Assembly: GCA_009733775.1 (NCBI GenBank)
Contig: WOGZ01000121.1
Span: forward strand, 29,055 to 93,054
DNA: 64,000 bases
Direction of reading: 5' to 3'
Source of the DNA: Alectoria sarmentosa
Taxonomy: Eukaryota; Ascomycota; Lecanoromycetes; Lecanorales; Parmeliaceae
Shown: positions 12,707-23,065 of the stretch, piece after piece
How the letters are laid out: each line of letters starts with the position of its first letter
How positions within the stretch are numbered: the stretch's first letter is position 1
The notes under the pieces: generated by a model
The model's input: the letters and a program-made list of their open reading frames with translations, nothing else
Database searches by the model: none
What the model was told of the DNA's origin: nothing
Program-made: the position numbers and the translations under genes

Positions 12707-13659
12707 TCTCTCTCTACAAAAGGGCACAATTCAGTCTTCAAATGTGAAGCGAGGAAATAGTTTAAGATATTAAGAAATCTTGCTCCTGGCTGGCAGAATG
12801 GAAACCGTGGGGGTGTTCACGGATTTTCACTTCAGCCTTACTTCGCGACCTTGTGGGCTGCAGGTCTCTGCATGACCTTCTCTTCTCATCGGTCAGCCCC
12901 AGAGAAGCATAAGCAACGCAGGATGAGCAGGAAACAACTAGAAATGATCGATTACTTCCACGAGAGCTAATGTAAGATCGAACGATTGGAAAGGCGTCTT
13001 TACCCATTGCCATCTGCCGCCTTCTTACAGGCTTCTGCGCATGTGATGAGGCCTAATCTATGGAAATCCAAGGCTATTCACAATGAACACAGGATGTAGT
13101 TTAACTACTATGATAGACAGAAATACGAGGCTCGTTTCATGTCCAGCTCAGGCCCAGGGTTTGAGACAGTGCAACTGAATTCGCAGCTTTGCCAAGCCAG
13201 ATACTTTACACCATGCTAGCTTAGTGTGTAATGGAAACATCACTAGTCTGTTACTACGCGCCCTTACAGTCCTCGCCCTCGCAACAATCGCCGTCTTTAA
13301 TGTAACAGAGCTCTCAAACCTCCCCACTGAACTCCGTGGAGGAAAGAGGAAGGCGAAAGTGGATCGACAAAGGCCTACGATGGCTAAGCCCAAACCTCGC
13401 ACGACAGGCACATACCCCTCAGCTCAGAGGAACTCTTCCCGATTTCCCTACACGAGCACACGGTCAAAAATGGGTCGAAGGAGAATGTTGCAACATTCGG
13501 CAAGGGGAGAATAGGTCATCGATGCAAGGGGAGTGTGGAATCTCAACACCTCGACCCCATTCCTGGATAGAACACTACAGCTAGCCCTCCTCCTCCTCCA
13601 TACCAACACAACCAGCCACTACACTTTATATCATAGCAACACTCACTCACATCCATCCC
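12707..13659. other. intergenic, no supported gene
   Basis: About 950 bp between the STAND relic and the next F-box-family gene, which point away from each other, so it should hold both promoters. Short overlapping open frames on both strands have no domain. Confidence 0.45.
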
Positions 13660-14940
13660 ATGGGCCTCCGCAGCGTCTGCCAACTCTGCGGCGTCACCTT
13701 CGACCTAGCGTGGATCCGCCGCCCCGACGAACCCCACTCGGCCGCCTGGAACCACCTCGGCACCGCCTACGTGCAAGACTTCCGCGGTAGCGAGTGCGCC
13801 GAAAACGAGCGCTGCTGGCGTACGTGTGGGTGTCGCATCCTTCGGCGCAATCCGGACCACTGGCCGCAGCTGTGGGCCGAGCACATCGCGGGCCCGGGAT
13901 GTGGGGTCGTCACGGGCTATAATGGGCATCGGATTTCGGTGGAGGAGATGGAGGGGAGTAGGGCGATGCAGTGTTTGGTGAAGAAGAAGGAGGGGTGGGA
14001 GGCGGAGGAGGGTGATGAGGGGTTTGAGGTTGAAGGGGACTTCTTCTTGACGGGGGTTGTGGATGGGACTCCGTATGAGACGTCTAGAATGACTCCGACG
14101 CGACATGGGATTGAGAGCAGATCTTATGATAACATCTTTTGTGTTGTGAGTCCAGCTCTCAAAGACCGAAATCCTGAACAGAACTCTCTAACCGAAATCT
14201 CGAAGACCGACGAAGACGCAGGTGGCTGGTGCGGGCTCCCGTTCCACCCGACCTGCTTCGAGATATTCAAAAGAGTCTCCCTCCTCCGTCTCGGAAGTAT
14301 GGATGTGCAAGGTCTCTGGTATTGGCGACTGGTGTGTTTCCACCTAATCTGCCACCCTCCAATGCCCCTACAGAAGCTAACAGTTGTCCAGTTCGATGAT
14401 GTCCATGGTTCCTTCGAAGAACTCCCACGCGAGCTGGCGGTGATAACCGGACAAGATGGTATGTGGCACCATGAGCCTGGCTGTGAATATCTCGCCGCGA
14501 ATCCCGTAAATGTTCCCGGTCTGCCGGCCTTACTCAAAGCAGCAGAGACAGGGCCTGCGTCGAAATGTATATTTCCAATCCCTGAAGACGGGAAGGCGTC
14601 TGACCGAGACCCGTTTGCAGAGTTGTTGGCGGAGATCAACCTCATGATCATTGATTACCTGCCTGCCAAGGATATCGCCAATCTGAGGCTCTGCACCCGA
14701 GCTGTACGACAGCTACCGAACATTCTCTTCCGGAGGCTACTGCTAGAGGAGATGCCGTGGATGTGGGAGGTCAAGGATACGGATGTGGCCAAAGTGGATT
14801 GGCACAGCTTCTACTTCACGCTGAAGTTCTGCTGTCCGGATTTGAAGGGTTTGAGGAACCGTAAGAGAATTTGGAAGGGCGTAGAGGAGATTGTCAGGAG
14901 AATTGAAATCCTGAGAAGCAAGGGAAAGATTGATAGCTAG
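13660..14940 (+). CDS. fungal F-box-family protein with Cys-rich N-terminus
   Basis: Starts at the ATG at 13660 with a Cys-containing segment (SVCQLCGVTF). It continues with features I recognise from a common, uncharacterised fungal F-box family: AGPGCGVVTGY, QCLVKK, LPFHPTCFEIFKR and GCEYLAANPVNVPGL. A late F-box-like stretch follows (LLAEINLMIIDYLPAKDIANLRLCTRAVRQLP). The frame is open for 426 codons, but a likely 60-nt intron at 14332-14391 (GTGTGT, CTAAC branch, CCAG) would remove the off-family residues after WYWRL and give 406 residues. Because 60 is a multiple of three, both forms stay open. The function is probably protein-protein or ubiquitin-ligase adaptor work; this is inference. 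Confidence 0.75.
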   Translation: MGLRSVCQLCGVTFDLAWIRRPDEPHSAAWNHLGTAYVQDFRGSECAENERCWRTCGCRILRRNPDHWPQLWAEHIAGPGCGVVTGYNGHRISVEEMEGSRAMQCLVKKKEGWEAEEGDEGFEVEGDFFLTGVVDGTPYETSRMTPTRHGIESRSYDNIFCVVSPALKDRNPEQNSLTEISKTDEDAGGWCGLPFHPTCFEIFKRVSLLRLGSMDVQGLWYWRLVCFHLICHPPMPLQKLTVVQFDDVHGSFEELPRELAVITGQDGMWHHEPGCEYLAANPVNVPGLPALLKAAETGPASKCIFPIPEDGKASDRDPFAELLAEINLMIIDYLPAKDIANLRLCTRAVRQLPNILFRRLLLEEMPWMWEVKDTDVAKVDWHSFYFTLKFCCPDLKGLRNRKRIWKGVEEIVRRIEILRSKGKIDS

Positions 14941-15079
14941 AGGTTGCTGGTAGATGAAACAGGTGGGAGTAGCGTTGCGATTGGAGTGTACCACAAAATC
15001 CAGTTCATAATCATGGGGGTAACAAGCGTGCTTCTCATAGGATGAGCTCCACGACGAACGGCGATAGGTCATCCACACG

Positions 15080-16728
15080 TCATAGGACCGCAACTCTCAG
15101 ACCTTTAGAATCCGTCGGACCAAAAGGACTGAAGAAATCGTGCGCCATGGTCAAGTCTTCCTCCTTCGTGTCAACCAGCTTCAGATCAAACCTCCGAAAC
15201 AAATTCCCAATCACCAAATACAGTTCAGCCAATGCTAGATTCATGCCAACACAGCTTCTTGGGCCTTTGCTAAATGGAATCAAAAACTTCTCCAGATCTC
15301 TTTTTTCGTCTCCCAGCCAGCGCTCTGGCTTGAAACGGTGGGCGTTCGGGAAAATGGACTCATCAAAGTGGACGTCTCGTATTGAAATGCTGACCGCAGT
15401 CCCGGCAGGCAAGAGGTACGACTTGTATTCCATGGCCGCGGTAGGGCTGACCCTGGGCAAGCGGCCAGCGACGCTAGAGCTAATACGTAGGCCTTCGGAG
15501 ATTACGGCGGTCAGGAAGGGTAGCCTTTGCAGAGCCTGGTAGCTGACCGGCTGTCTTCTGTCTTTTTCAAGACCCGTTAACTCTTTCTTCAAGCGTCCCG
15601 CTTTGTCGGGATTCGCAAGCAGGTAGAACGTGGTCATACTAAGGGTATTTCCAGTTGTCTCTGTCCCAGCGCCGACTAGAGTCTGGGCTTCTTGAATAAG
15701 ACGGGACACGGACCTTTCAGAGAGCGAAGAATTGGAGTTGCTGATTTCATGCAGGACTGTAGGCTCACGCTTGTCTGTACTTTGGCCACGTGAGGCAACG
15801 ATGTTGGCCGCAGATTCTTTAAAAAACTTTTGGGTGATGGTAAGGTCAGTGAATGGGACTATAGCACTGTTTAGCATGAGACCAGGGTGCTCACCTCCTG
15901 ATTGTCAATCACCGCTAGTGATGGTCCTGGATCTATTCTTGCAATAATCCATTTCGGTATGGCGTTGAAGATAGGAAAGATGAGTGGTATGTGACGATGC
16001 CATGTCGCTATGTTTGTGAAATCTCTCAACACACGATTGTAACCTGCAGCAAAGTCTGGAGAATCTAGCATAAGCCTTGATCGGGGCAGTGCGTATTCGG
16101 TGATGACATCCGCCGCAAGACAGCGATAAGCGTTAGATAGATCGGCGACCTTTCCACCTAGTCGGTGTTCCTCGAGCCTCGAAATCAACTTTGAGACGCA
16201 CTTTTGAATCAATGGTTCCAGCCTTGTCACATTGCCGGTCGAGAAGTACTTTGCCATTGCAGCTCGTCGAGCACGATGCAGATCATGCGGAATGGTGCCA
16301 AAGCCTGCATCAGGCGCTGCCACGAAATTATAATACCATGCGTACTTGTCAAGCTTTGAGGTGCTGAAATTGAGCCGAAGAAAGTATTCGGGATCTTTGA
16401 TATGCACTTCCCACGGAGAGATGCGAACAATTGACCCTGTGGGAGGCCGCTCGTAAATTCTATACCAGGATCCAGAGACTTTGCATCACAACATACCATG
16501 AACTTCGTGCATTCTCTCAATCTCAAAGATGTACTTGCCCGCCAACAGGCAGTCATCATAGAACTCATACCATCCAGTCGCAGCGGCAAGCTTTGGTCCA
16601 GGGATCATTGCTAGCGGACTAAAGCAAAGACGGTATGTCACGAAGGTAACTGAGGATATCACTGCCAGTACGAGAAACATCACAATAGAATTCATGAGCC
16701 ATGCAGGCTCATAGGGCTCATAATCCAT
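15080..16728 (-). CDS. cytochrome P450 monooxygenase
   Basis: Three exons: 16728-16497, 16436-15895 and 15826-15080, giving 506 residues. The start is the ATG at 16728, in a good context (GCCACCATGG). The N-terminus carries a membrane anchor (about residues 14-32), then the proline hinge FSPLAMIPGPKL. The I-helix AGTETT, the K-helix EGLR (ExxR) and the haem loop FSKGPRSCVGMNLA with the Cys ligand are all intact. Introns are 60 nt (16496-16437) and 68 nt (15894-15827, CTGAC branch). The N-terminal half resembles fungal P450s of the trichodiene-oxygenase kind (CYP58-like), but the substrate cannot be read from sequence. It is tail-to-tail with the preceding F-box gene and divergent from the N-acetyltransferase, sharing the 16.7-17.3 kb promoter region. 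Confidence 0.9.
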
Positions 16729-17302
16729 GGTGGCCAACTTCTCGAAGACTTAACGAGACGATTAAGCCTCGGAGACAAATACATGCATTCTCTAAGGCCG
16801 GAATGGCTTTTCAAAGCACCCGGAAGCACCTTCCTTTCCGGGTTGAAGGATTCGGAATCCCGCGACCAGTGTGCGATCTAGTATACGAAGGCAATGCTGG
16901 ACCTCAAACCCACTCACATATATCTTAGCAGATGTCATAAAGGAACATACATATTTTGTCGCGAGAAATTTGTAGATCAATGCTCATGCTTCCGCAACTT
17001 GATATGAAGACAATATCGGAGTCTTGGCAAGGAGTCAAGCCCTCAATTTTGGCTAGGGCACCGGGGAAATCGGCGGCCAAATGTCGGACCGGTTACCCCG
17101 CCCTTAGAGGGAGCCACTATTCCTAACTATTTTGCACTATTTTCGCACTTTCTCTGTTCTTCTCTAGTCTCAACTCCTTCAACGGTGCCTCCTCTCACCA
17201 TTGGTGCATCCTCCGCCTCGCTCCTCCGTAAGCAACAGGCATTTTGCCTGATGGCGTGCTCATATTTAAAGTCAAACATGGGATCGCTCAGAGACAAGCT
17301 AG

Positions 17303-18406
17303 ATGACTTGTCCTGCCTCAGCTTCTTGGGCAAGATTCTCTGGCCGAGATCCCCTTTCCAACAATATGACCTTTGCCGATCCAGCTCATCGGTCCAATTA
17401 CAGCAAGGAGCAGCTACAGAAGTACTTCGACCGCATCTCTCTTCCAGAGATATACCGCACACAGCTCGTCGTTGAGGGACAAAATGCGGCACCGGATGAG
17501 CAACTTTCTTTTCTCGCCAATCTTAAGAAATACCACCTCGCGGCCATTCCGTTTGAAAATTTAGAACTACATTACTCGCCCACCAAGACCGTCTCACTGG
17601 AGCCGCAATACTTGTTCCAGAAGATTGTTGTACGAGGAGATGGTCGAGGAGGTCGCTGCATGGAGACGAATTGCTTATTCGGCACGGTGCTTCGAAGTCT
17701 TGGCTTTGATGTTTATTCCGCCGGCGCCCGAGTCAACCAGGCCGCGCAGCCTGTCGCGGCTACGAAAGGGTGGAAGGGGCCAAGGCATGATGGCTGGTGT
17801 GCACGCTCGGCCCACGCTAGTAATAACCTTACTGATTACTTCCTCCCCCACAGGAATCATATGATCAACATTGTCATCATCGCAGATAAGAAATATCTAG
17901 TGGACGTGGGGTTCGGAGGATCAGGCGCTCCCACTCATCCGATTCCTCTCGTTTCAGACCAGCCATCTAGCAACATTGGCTCCCAGAAGATCCGTCTGTT
18001 GCTCACCAGCATTTCCGACAACACGCGCAAAGACCAGCAGTTGTGGTGTTACCAATTTTGCCATGGAGAGAATCGAACCTGGATTGATGGGTACTCTTTC
18101 ACCGAAACTGAATTTCTTCCGCAAGACTTTAAGATGATGAGCTTCTTCACCAGCACCAGCAAGACAAGCTGGTTCACCTATCGCGTTGTCTGCGTGAAGC
18201 AGTTAATGGAGAATGGGGAGCTTGTCGGAGAGATGAAGCTATACGAGAATGAAGTCCGAAGGCGGGTCAGAGGAGAGTCTGAGCTGCTAGCAATGCTTAC
18301 GACGGAAGAGGAGCGCGTGCACGCGCTAGAGAAGTATCTCGGTGTCAAGCTGAGCGAGCCCGAGGTACTAGGGATATATGGCATGATCACGCAGCTTCTT
18401 GGATAA
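17303..18406 (+). CDS. arylamine N-acetyltransferase (NAT) family
   Basis: Exons 17303-17796 and 17854-18406 are split by a 57-nt intron (GTGTGC, CTGAT, CCCACAG) that falls inside a Trp codon and restores W-NHMINIV. The product is 348 residues from 17303, or 327 from the second ATG at 17366, which fits homologues better. The catalytic triad is present: Cys in RGGRCMETN, His in NHMINIV and Asp in VDVGFGG. The substrate pocket region IPFENLELHY is also typical. NATs transfer an acyl group from acyl-CoA to aryl amines. Some fungal members (Fusarium FDB2) malonylate 2-aminophenol to detoxify plant benzoxazolinones. Which acyl donor is used here is unknown. Neighbours are a P450, a permease and a tautomerase. 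Confidence 0.9.
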   Translation: MTCPASASWARFSGRDPLSNNMTFADPAHRSNYSKEQLQKYFDRISLPEIYRTQLVVEGQNAAPDEQLSFLANLKKYHLAAIPFENLELHYSPTKTVSLEPQYLFQKIVVRGDGRGGRCMETNCLFGTVLRSLGFDVYSAGARVNQAAQPVAATKGWKGPRHDGWCARSAHASNNLTDYFLPHRNHMINIVIIADKKYLVDVGFGGSGAPTHPIPLVSDQPSSNIGSQKIRLLLTSISDNTRKDQQLWCYQFCHGENRTWIDGYSFTETEFLPQDFKMMSFFTSTSKTSWFTYRVVCVKQLMENGELVGEMKLYENEVRRRVRGESELLAMLTTEEERVHALEKYLGVKLSEPEVLGIYGMITQLLG

Positions 18407-18894
18407 GAGGGAGCGGTAGGACGACGAACAGTCTATGACTTGCCATTTGACTAAGAGCATTTGCGTCGAAGTCTGAGCTGGTAGCCCGATCAACTGATTA
18501 GACGACATCATCTTTATGCCCAAGATGCACCATGCGCGCAGAAACTTAATCGCGTAGTAGTCGCAAGCAATTCCCGACAAAGGAAGGGAAGCGATAATGC
18601 AGCCCTGCGGATTTGCGTGCATTGCATTTGGATATGCACGGTCGAGGCCACATGGATTGGGCAGTCCGAAGAGTCGATAACCAACCAAATGCCATGCTGA
18701 AGATTGAAATGTGCGTGCGCCTGAGCGTGCATGACTAGCTGCAGGAATAGCGCTATGAAAAACGACTAATTATCGTCTAATATTACTAACATTCGGCCGA
18801 CTTCTGCCTCCAGTTCTTTGATTCTCGTAAACTCGGAGCCCTGCAGTTCTTGCAATCCTTTCGAGGCCTCGACCACCATACATCACATAGTAGC

Positions 18895-20530
18895 ATGAGT
18901 ATGGCTTCTCAAATTTACGAAACTAAGGAAGATGTCATTGAGATCGTCACTGATGAATTCGACAAGGTCGGCTACACCAAGGCCGATGAGGCAGACATGG
19001 CCAAACAAAACAAACAGCAGCAATTTCGTGTACTCTCTGTCTTTGTTGCATCGTTGACGCTTCTATTCTGACCCAACCAAGCGCCGATTCAACTCTGTCA
19101 CCCTCCTATCATTTACAGCCGCAACAATGGCGACGTGGGAAGCCGTTCTCTTCTCCAACACGACCGCAATGTATAATGGAGGTCCAATCACGCTGATCTA
19201 TGGGTTCATCTTCTGCTGGATAGGCGCGCTCACTACTGCAGCATCTTTGGCAGAGATGGCATCGATGGCTCCAACCTCAGGTGGGCAGTACCATTGGGTC
19301 TTCATGCTCGCGCCTCCCAAATACTCTGTTTTCCTAAGTTGGATCACTGGCTGAAGTGCTGTCCTTGGCTGGATAGCCAATCTCACAGCTGGGGTATGGT
19401 TTAGTGGTACCATGATCCAAGGCCTTCTGGTTCTCAACTACCCTTCCTACGTCTATGAGCGCTGGCAAGGCACGCTTATACTCTTCGCCGCTCTACTGTG
19501 CTGTGTAATCGTGAACACCCTCTTCGGGCGCATTTTCCCACATATTGAAACCTTCGTGTTAGTTTTGCACATTACAGGCTTCTTCGCGATCTTGATTCCA
19601 CTAGTTGTGCTAGCACCGAAGGGATCGCCATCATCTGTCTTCGCTCGATTCACAGACGTAGCAGGCTGGAACAGCAACGGTCTGGCCTGGTTCATTGGCC
19701 TCATTAGCTCAAACTTACCCTTCGTCGGCTACGATGGTCCATGCCATCTTGCCGAAGAGGTTCGAAACGCATCGACTGTCGTTCCTTGGGCCATGATGTC
19801 CACGATTTTGCTGAACGGTGTGCTGGGGTTTGCAATCTGTATTGCCTTTTCATTCACTCTGGGCGACTTACAGACGGATCTGATGAGCGCGACGGAGTAT
19901 GATTTTATTCAGGTGTTCTTCGGCGCTACCAATTCCCATGCCGGTTCATCAGTCATGACTGCCATCCTCATTGCCCTGGTCACGTGTGCCTCATTTGGTT
20001 TCTTGGCTTCTGCTTCGCGGCAAACTTGGGCTTTCGCACGGGACAAGGGGCTTCCACTTTCCGGCTTCCTTTCCCACGTCGACAAGCGTACGGCATTGCC
20101 TCTCAGATCCATTGGCTTTTGTGCTATCATCTCCGCCATCATCGGCCTCATCAACATTGGATCGACCGTCGCCTTTAACGCCATCGTCTCACTGACCATA
20201 GCCGGCCTTTTCATCTCGTATCTGACTGCTATTGTGCTGATGACACTCAAACGAGTGAAACGGGAGACCATCGAGTTCGGGCCATGGTCGCTGGGCTGGG
20301 CAGGTCTCCCGATCAACATACTATCGGCTTGCTTCCTGATCATATCGGTTCTCTTTTCGTTCTTTCCACCCGCTACCCCGGTTACTCTGATGACCATGAA
20401 CTGGTCGTGTTTGATGTGGGGCGGTTCAACGCTCATTGGCCTCGCCTATTACGCGGTGCTTGGGCGCAAAATATATAATGGACCGGTCGTGGAGAAGGCG
20501 ATTGTGCTGACCGGGAAGGCAAATGCATAG
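18895..20530 (+). pseudogene. APC amino-acid/GABA-type permease with one in-frame TGA
   Basis: ATG at 18895; exon 1 (18895-19029) encodes an acidic cytosolic N-terminus. A probable 52-nt intron (19030-19081, GTACTC, CTGAC branch, CAAG) joins it to exon 2 (19082-20530), where the permease core starts (RRFNSVTLLSFTAATMATWE). The joined frame has 527 codons with about twelve hydrophobic segments typical of fungal GABA/choline permeases (SGGQYHW, PSYVYERWQGTL, NASTVVPWAM, FARDKGLP). The only lesion is TGA at 19352-19354, between LSWITG and SAVLGW; close relatives have Trp there (ITGW). Nothing else is broken, so this is either a young pseudogene, a polymorphism or sequencing error, or a read-through or edited codon. 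If intact it would import an amino acid or small amine. Confidence 0.75.
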
Positions 20531-20962
20531 ATTCGCGCGCCTACCGACGGTCCCTGAGTACAAATATCGCATTATCTAAAATTTTATATGAAGACACGTT
20601 GTGCCTACAGATAGTTACCACGCCGGCTGCATAACACTCGCACACCCTGCTCATAAAACACAGCAAAATAGAATCCGCAATTTGGGCAAGTTTTCCAACC
20701 GGCGTGGTAACAATCTGTGCAGTCTGCCATTTTCTCGGCGATTTTTGAGGCCAATGCGCACATTGTATGTCTTTTGTGATTGAGAACGCATACTTTCCTT
20801 GCCATGACGGCACTCCTGACGTCGTCATCAAACCTTCTTGATGCTTTTCAATCTACCAGTCTGCCCTTCAAAATCATCATCTCCTGATTCACTTCTACCT
20901 CTTTGCCCACGGATCCCTGCTCCCATCCATTCCGCAACCAAAGACATCTCTTCGCCTCCAAA

Positions 20963-21492
20963 ATGCCACTCGTCCACATCCACCTCATCCGCGGCGTCCG
21001 CAGCCCCACCGAAACGCGCAAAGTCGCCGATATAATCCGAGAAGTGATGCTCGACAAGTTTCACGCTCCACCCCGTGACCGATATCAAGTCACTTCCACA
21101 TCTCACTCTGTCTCTCTCTCCCCATAACATCTCCTCACCACACTGTCCTTACCAGAGACCGACGTAACAATCATGCAAAAAAAAAAAAAAAAACCCTGCG
21201 ACTGCTCACAAAACCATGCCACATCATAACATCCCACTCCCCCAACGCGCTCATCTGCGAAGACATGGACCTACCCAACCTACCCCGCAGCGACAAACTC
21301 ATCTTCACACAAATATTCCAGCAAGAGCGGAGGGCCGAGGTGAAGCAGGCGATGTATGCGGGGCTGATGGAACGGTTAGGAAATGAGACTGGGCTTAGAG
21401 AGGGTGATCTAATCATCAGCTGTGCGCGGAACGAGAAGGGAGATTGGAGCTTTGGGGCCGGGAGGGCGCAGTTTTTGACGGGGGAGTTGTGA
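20963..21492 (+). CDS. tautomerase-superfamily protein (4-oxalocrotonate tautomerase/MIF-like)
   Basis: ATG at 20963 is followed at once by Pro (MPLVHIHLIRG), the catalytic N-terminal proline of this superfamily. Exon 1 (20963-21088) gives 42 residues ending PRDRYQ. The homologous frame resumes at 21223 (IITSHSPNALICED) and ends at a TGA at 21490-21492 after WSFGAGRAQFLTGEL. The total is 131 residues, the usual length of this fungal family. The implied intron (21089-21222) starts GTCACT, contains a run of 17 A (21177-21193) and lacks an AG acceptor at the expected junction (CCAC). The acceptor may be mutated or the junction may differ. The substrate is unknown; location next to the P450, NAT and permease suggests a role in aromatic or amine breakdown. 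Confidence 0.7.
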
Positions 21493-21715
21493 ATAGCTCT
21501 CCGGGAGGGAGGATTTAGGAATGCATTGAGAAGGGCTGGGGGCGATGGGTTTGGACTGCTGTGACTACTGTAACTTGGTTATTCGTTCGGAACAACTTAC
21601 TCACTCATCTCGTCTCTTTTCGTCGTTCATTATCCTATTACCCCTATTCCTAAGGCATAAAATCCTACTCCGCTTATACACCCTCCATCGAAATCGCACG
21701 GAACCACCATCTTAT

Positions 21716-21801
21716 ACCACCACTCACCCTCACCACCCTCCTCGTTCTCTCTCATCCACACCACCACTCATCCTCACCACCCTCCGCCTTCTCCCTCATC
21801 C
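21716..21801. repeat. two-copy CT/CA-rich 43-bp tandem repeat
   Basis: Two near-identical units of about 43 bp, each starting ACCACCACTCA and ending CTCATCCAC, followed by a shortened third copy. It lies in a C-rich stretch after the tautomerase gene. No gene is supported between 21.5 and 24.4 kb. Confidence 0.6.
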
Positions 21802-22039
21802 ACGCCCACACCACCCTCCTCACCACCACTCAACTTCCCCTCCTCACCCCGCCCAATCCCCCTCTCTCCCCTGAGATCCACCACACCACACCATAACCCT
21901 GAACCCAACCCCCACAGCAGCACAACATCCCCCTTCCCACTCGCCTTCCCCTTTTCCCTTCGCCTTCCCCTTCGCATTCTCCTCCCCCAACCAGACACAC
22001 GCAGTCTCGAACCTCGCATCAACGCATTCGTTTTTTGAA

Positions 22040-22500
22040 AGTACAATACCATAGACAGTACAAACCCATTAACAACACAAAAACATAGAAAGTACAAACC
22101 CATAAACAATACAAACCAATAAACAATACAAAAACATAGACAGTACAATATCATAGACAGTACGAAACCCTAGACAGTGAAACAACATAGACAGTACAAA
22201 ACCATGGACAGTACAACACCATAGACAGTAAAAACCAGTACAAAACCATAGACAGTAAAAACTAGTACAAAACCATAGACAGTACAACACCATAGACAGT
22301 AAAAACCATAGGCAGTGTAAACCATAGACAGTACAAAAACATAGACAATACAAAATCATAGACAGTACAACGCCACAGACAGTACAAATCATAGACAGTA
22401 CGAAAACATAGACAGTACGTTCCATGAACAATACAAAACCAAATACCATAGAAAGTACAAAACCATAGACAGTGTAAAACCATAGACAGTACAATACCCG
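22040..22500. repeat. 17-bp minisatellite, roughly 25-28 copies
   Basis: Tandem array with consensus CATAGACAGTACAAAAC. Copies vary by point changes (CATAGAAAGTAC, CATAAACAATAC) and small indels. The 17-bp period, not a multiple of three, produces long meaningless open frames on the minus strand in several phases (VYGFVLSMVLY-like), which I do not call genes. Confidence 0.9.
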
Positions 22501-22529
22501 TAACGACATCTACCATTTCCGACCAAAAA

Positions 22530-22575
22530 AAACCTGCAAATAATGACCCGCAAATAATGACCCGCAAATAATGAA
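22530..22575. repeat. three-copy 14-bp repeat (CCCGCAAATAATGA)
   Basis: Three direct copies, the first with CCTGC instead of CCCGC, directly after the 17-bp array. The core GCAAATAATGA recurs once near 39,592, in the other repeat belt. Confidence 0.75.
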
Positions 22576-22634
22576 GAGGAAAAACACAATCCGAGTTCAC
22601 ACACCCTCAGCTCGGATGGCAGCGAAGGTTTTTT

Positions 22635-23065
22635 CGACTCGATTGATGGATGAATGGATGGATGGATGGATGGATGAATGAATGACGAAGTGATACAACA
22701 ATTTTCACTACAGCAATCGTACTCAGCACAAAGATCCCCCCATTCCTTTTCCTTTCCCTTCCACCCCTCCGCCTCTACCTCTCCTTCGCATAATACGCCT
22801 ACCCTTCGACATCCCTACCCAACGACAACAACAACAACAACAACAATAACACTATAATATCGAACAAAATTTTCACTATAACAGAAAATCACCACTGCCA
22901 CCCCAAACCAAAACCCTACCTTGATAACAAGTAAATAACACAGCTCACTTGTCCATCTAGTATAGTAGAAGACGCGAAAGCCGTCAGTGCCCAAGGGCGA
23001 GGGTCTGGAGAGTAAACAAGCAAGGAAGCAAGCAAGCAAACAAACAAGCAAGCAAGCAACGATGG
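22635..23065. repeat. microsatellite group: (GGAT)n, (CAA)n, (CAAG)n
   Basis: GGAT/GAAT repeats lie at about 22,645-22,685, CAA repeats at about 22,825-22,848 and CAAG/CAAA repeats at about 23,018-23,060. The G-rich stretch 23,160-23,225 follows. There is no gene evidence. Confidence 0.7.

Noticed and set aside
18779..18787. TAATATTAC, the nick-site word of geminivirus-type rolling-circle origins
   Set aside because: No stem flanks it and no Rep-like gene is near; a 9-mer is expected by chance about once in this much sequence on both strands.
22040..22500. CRISPR-like array
   Set aside because: Units are contiguous without unique spacers, and the DNA is eukaryotic.
22069..22600. Several minus-strand frames of over 100 codons (repeats of VYGFVLSM)
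   Set aside because: They are products of the 17-bp array read in different phases, not a protein.
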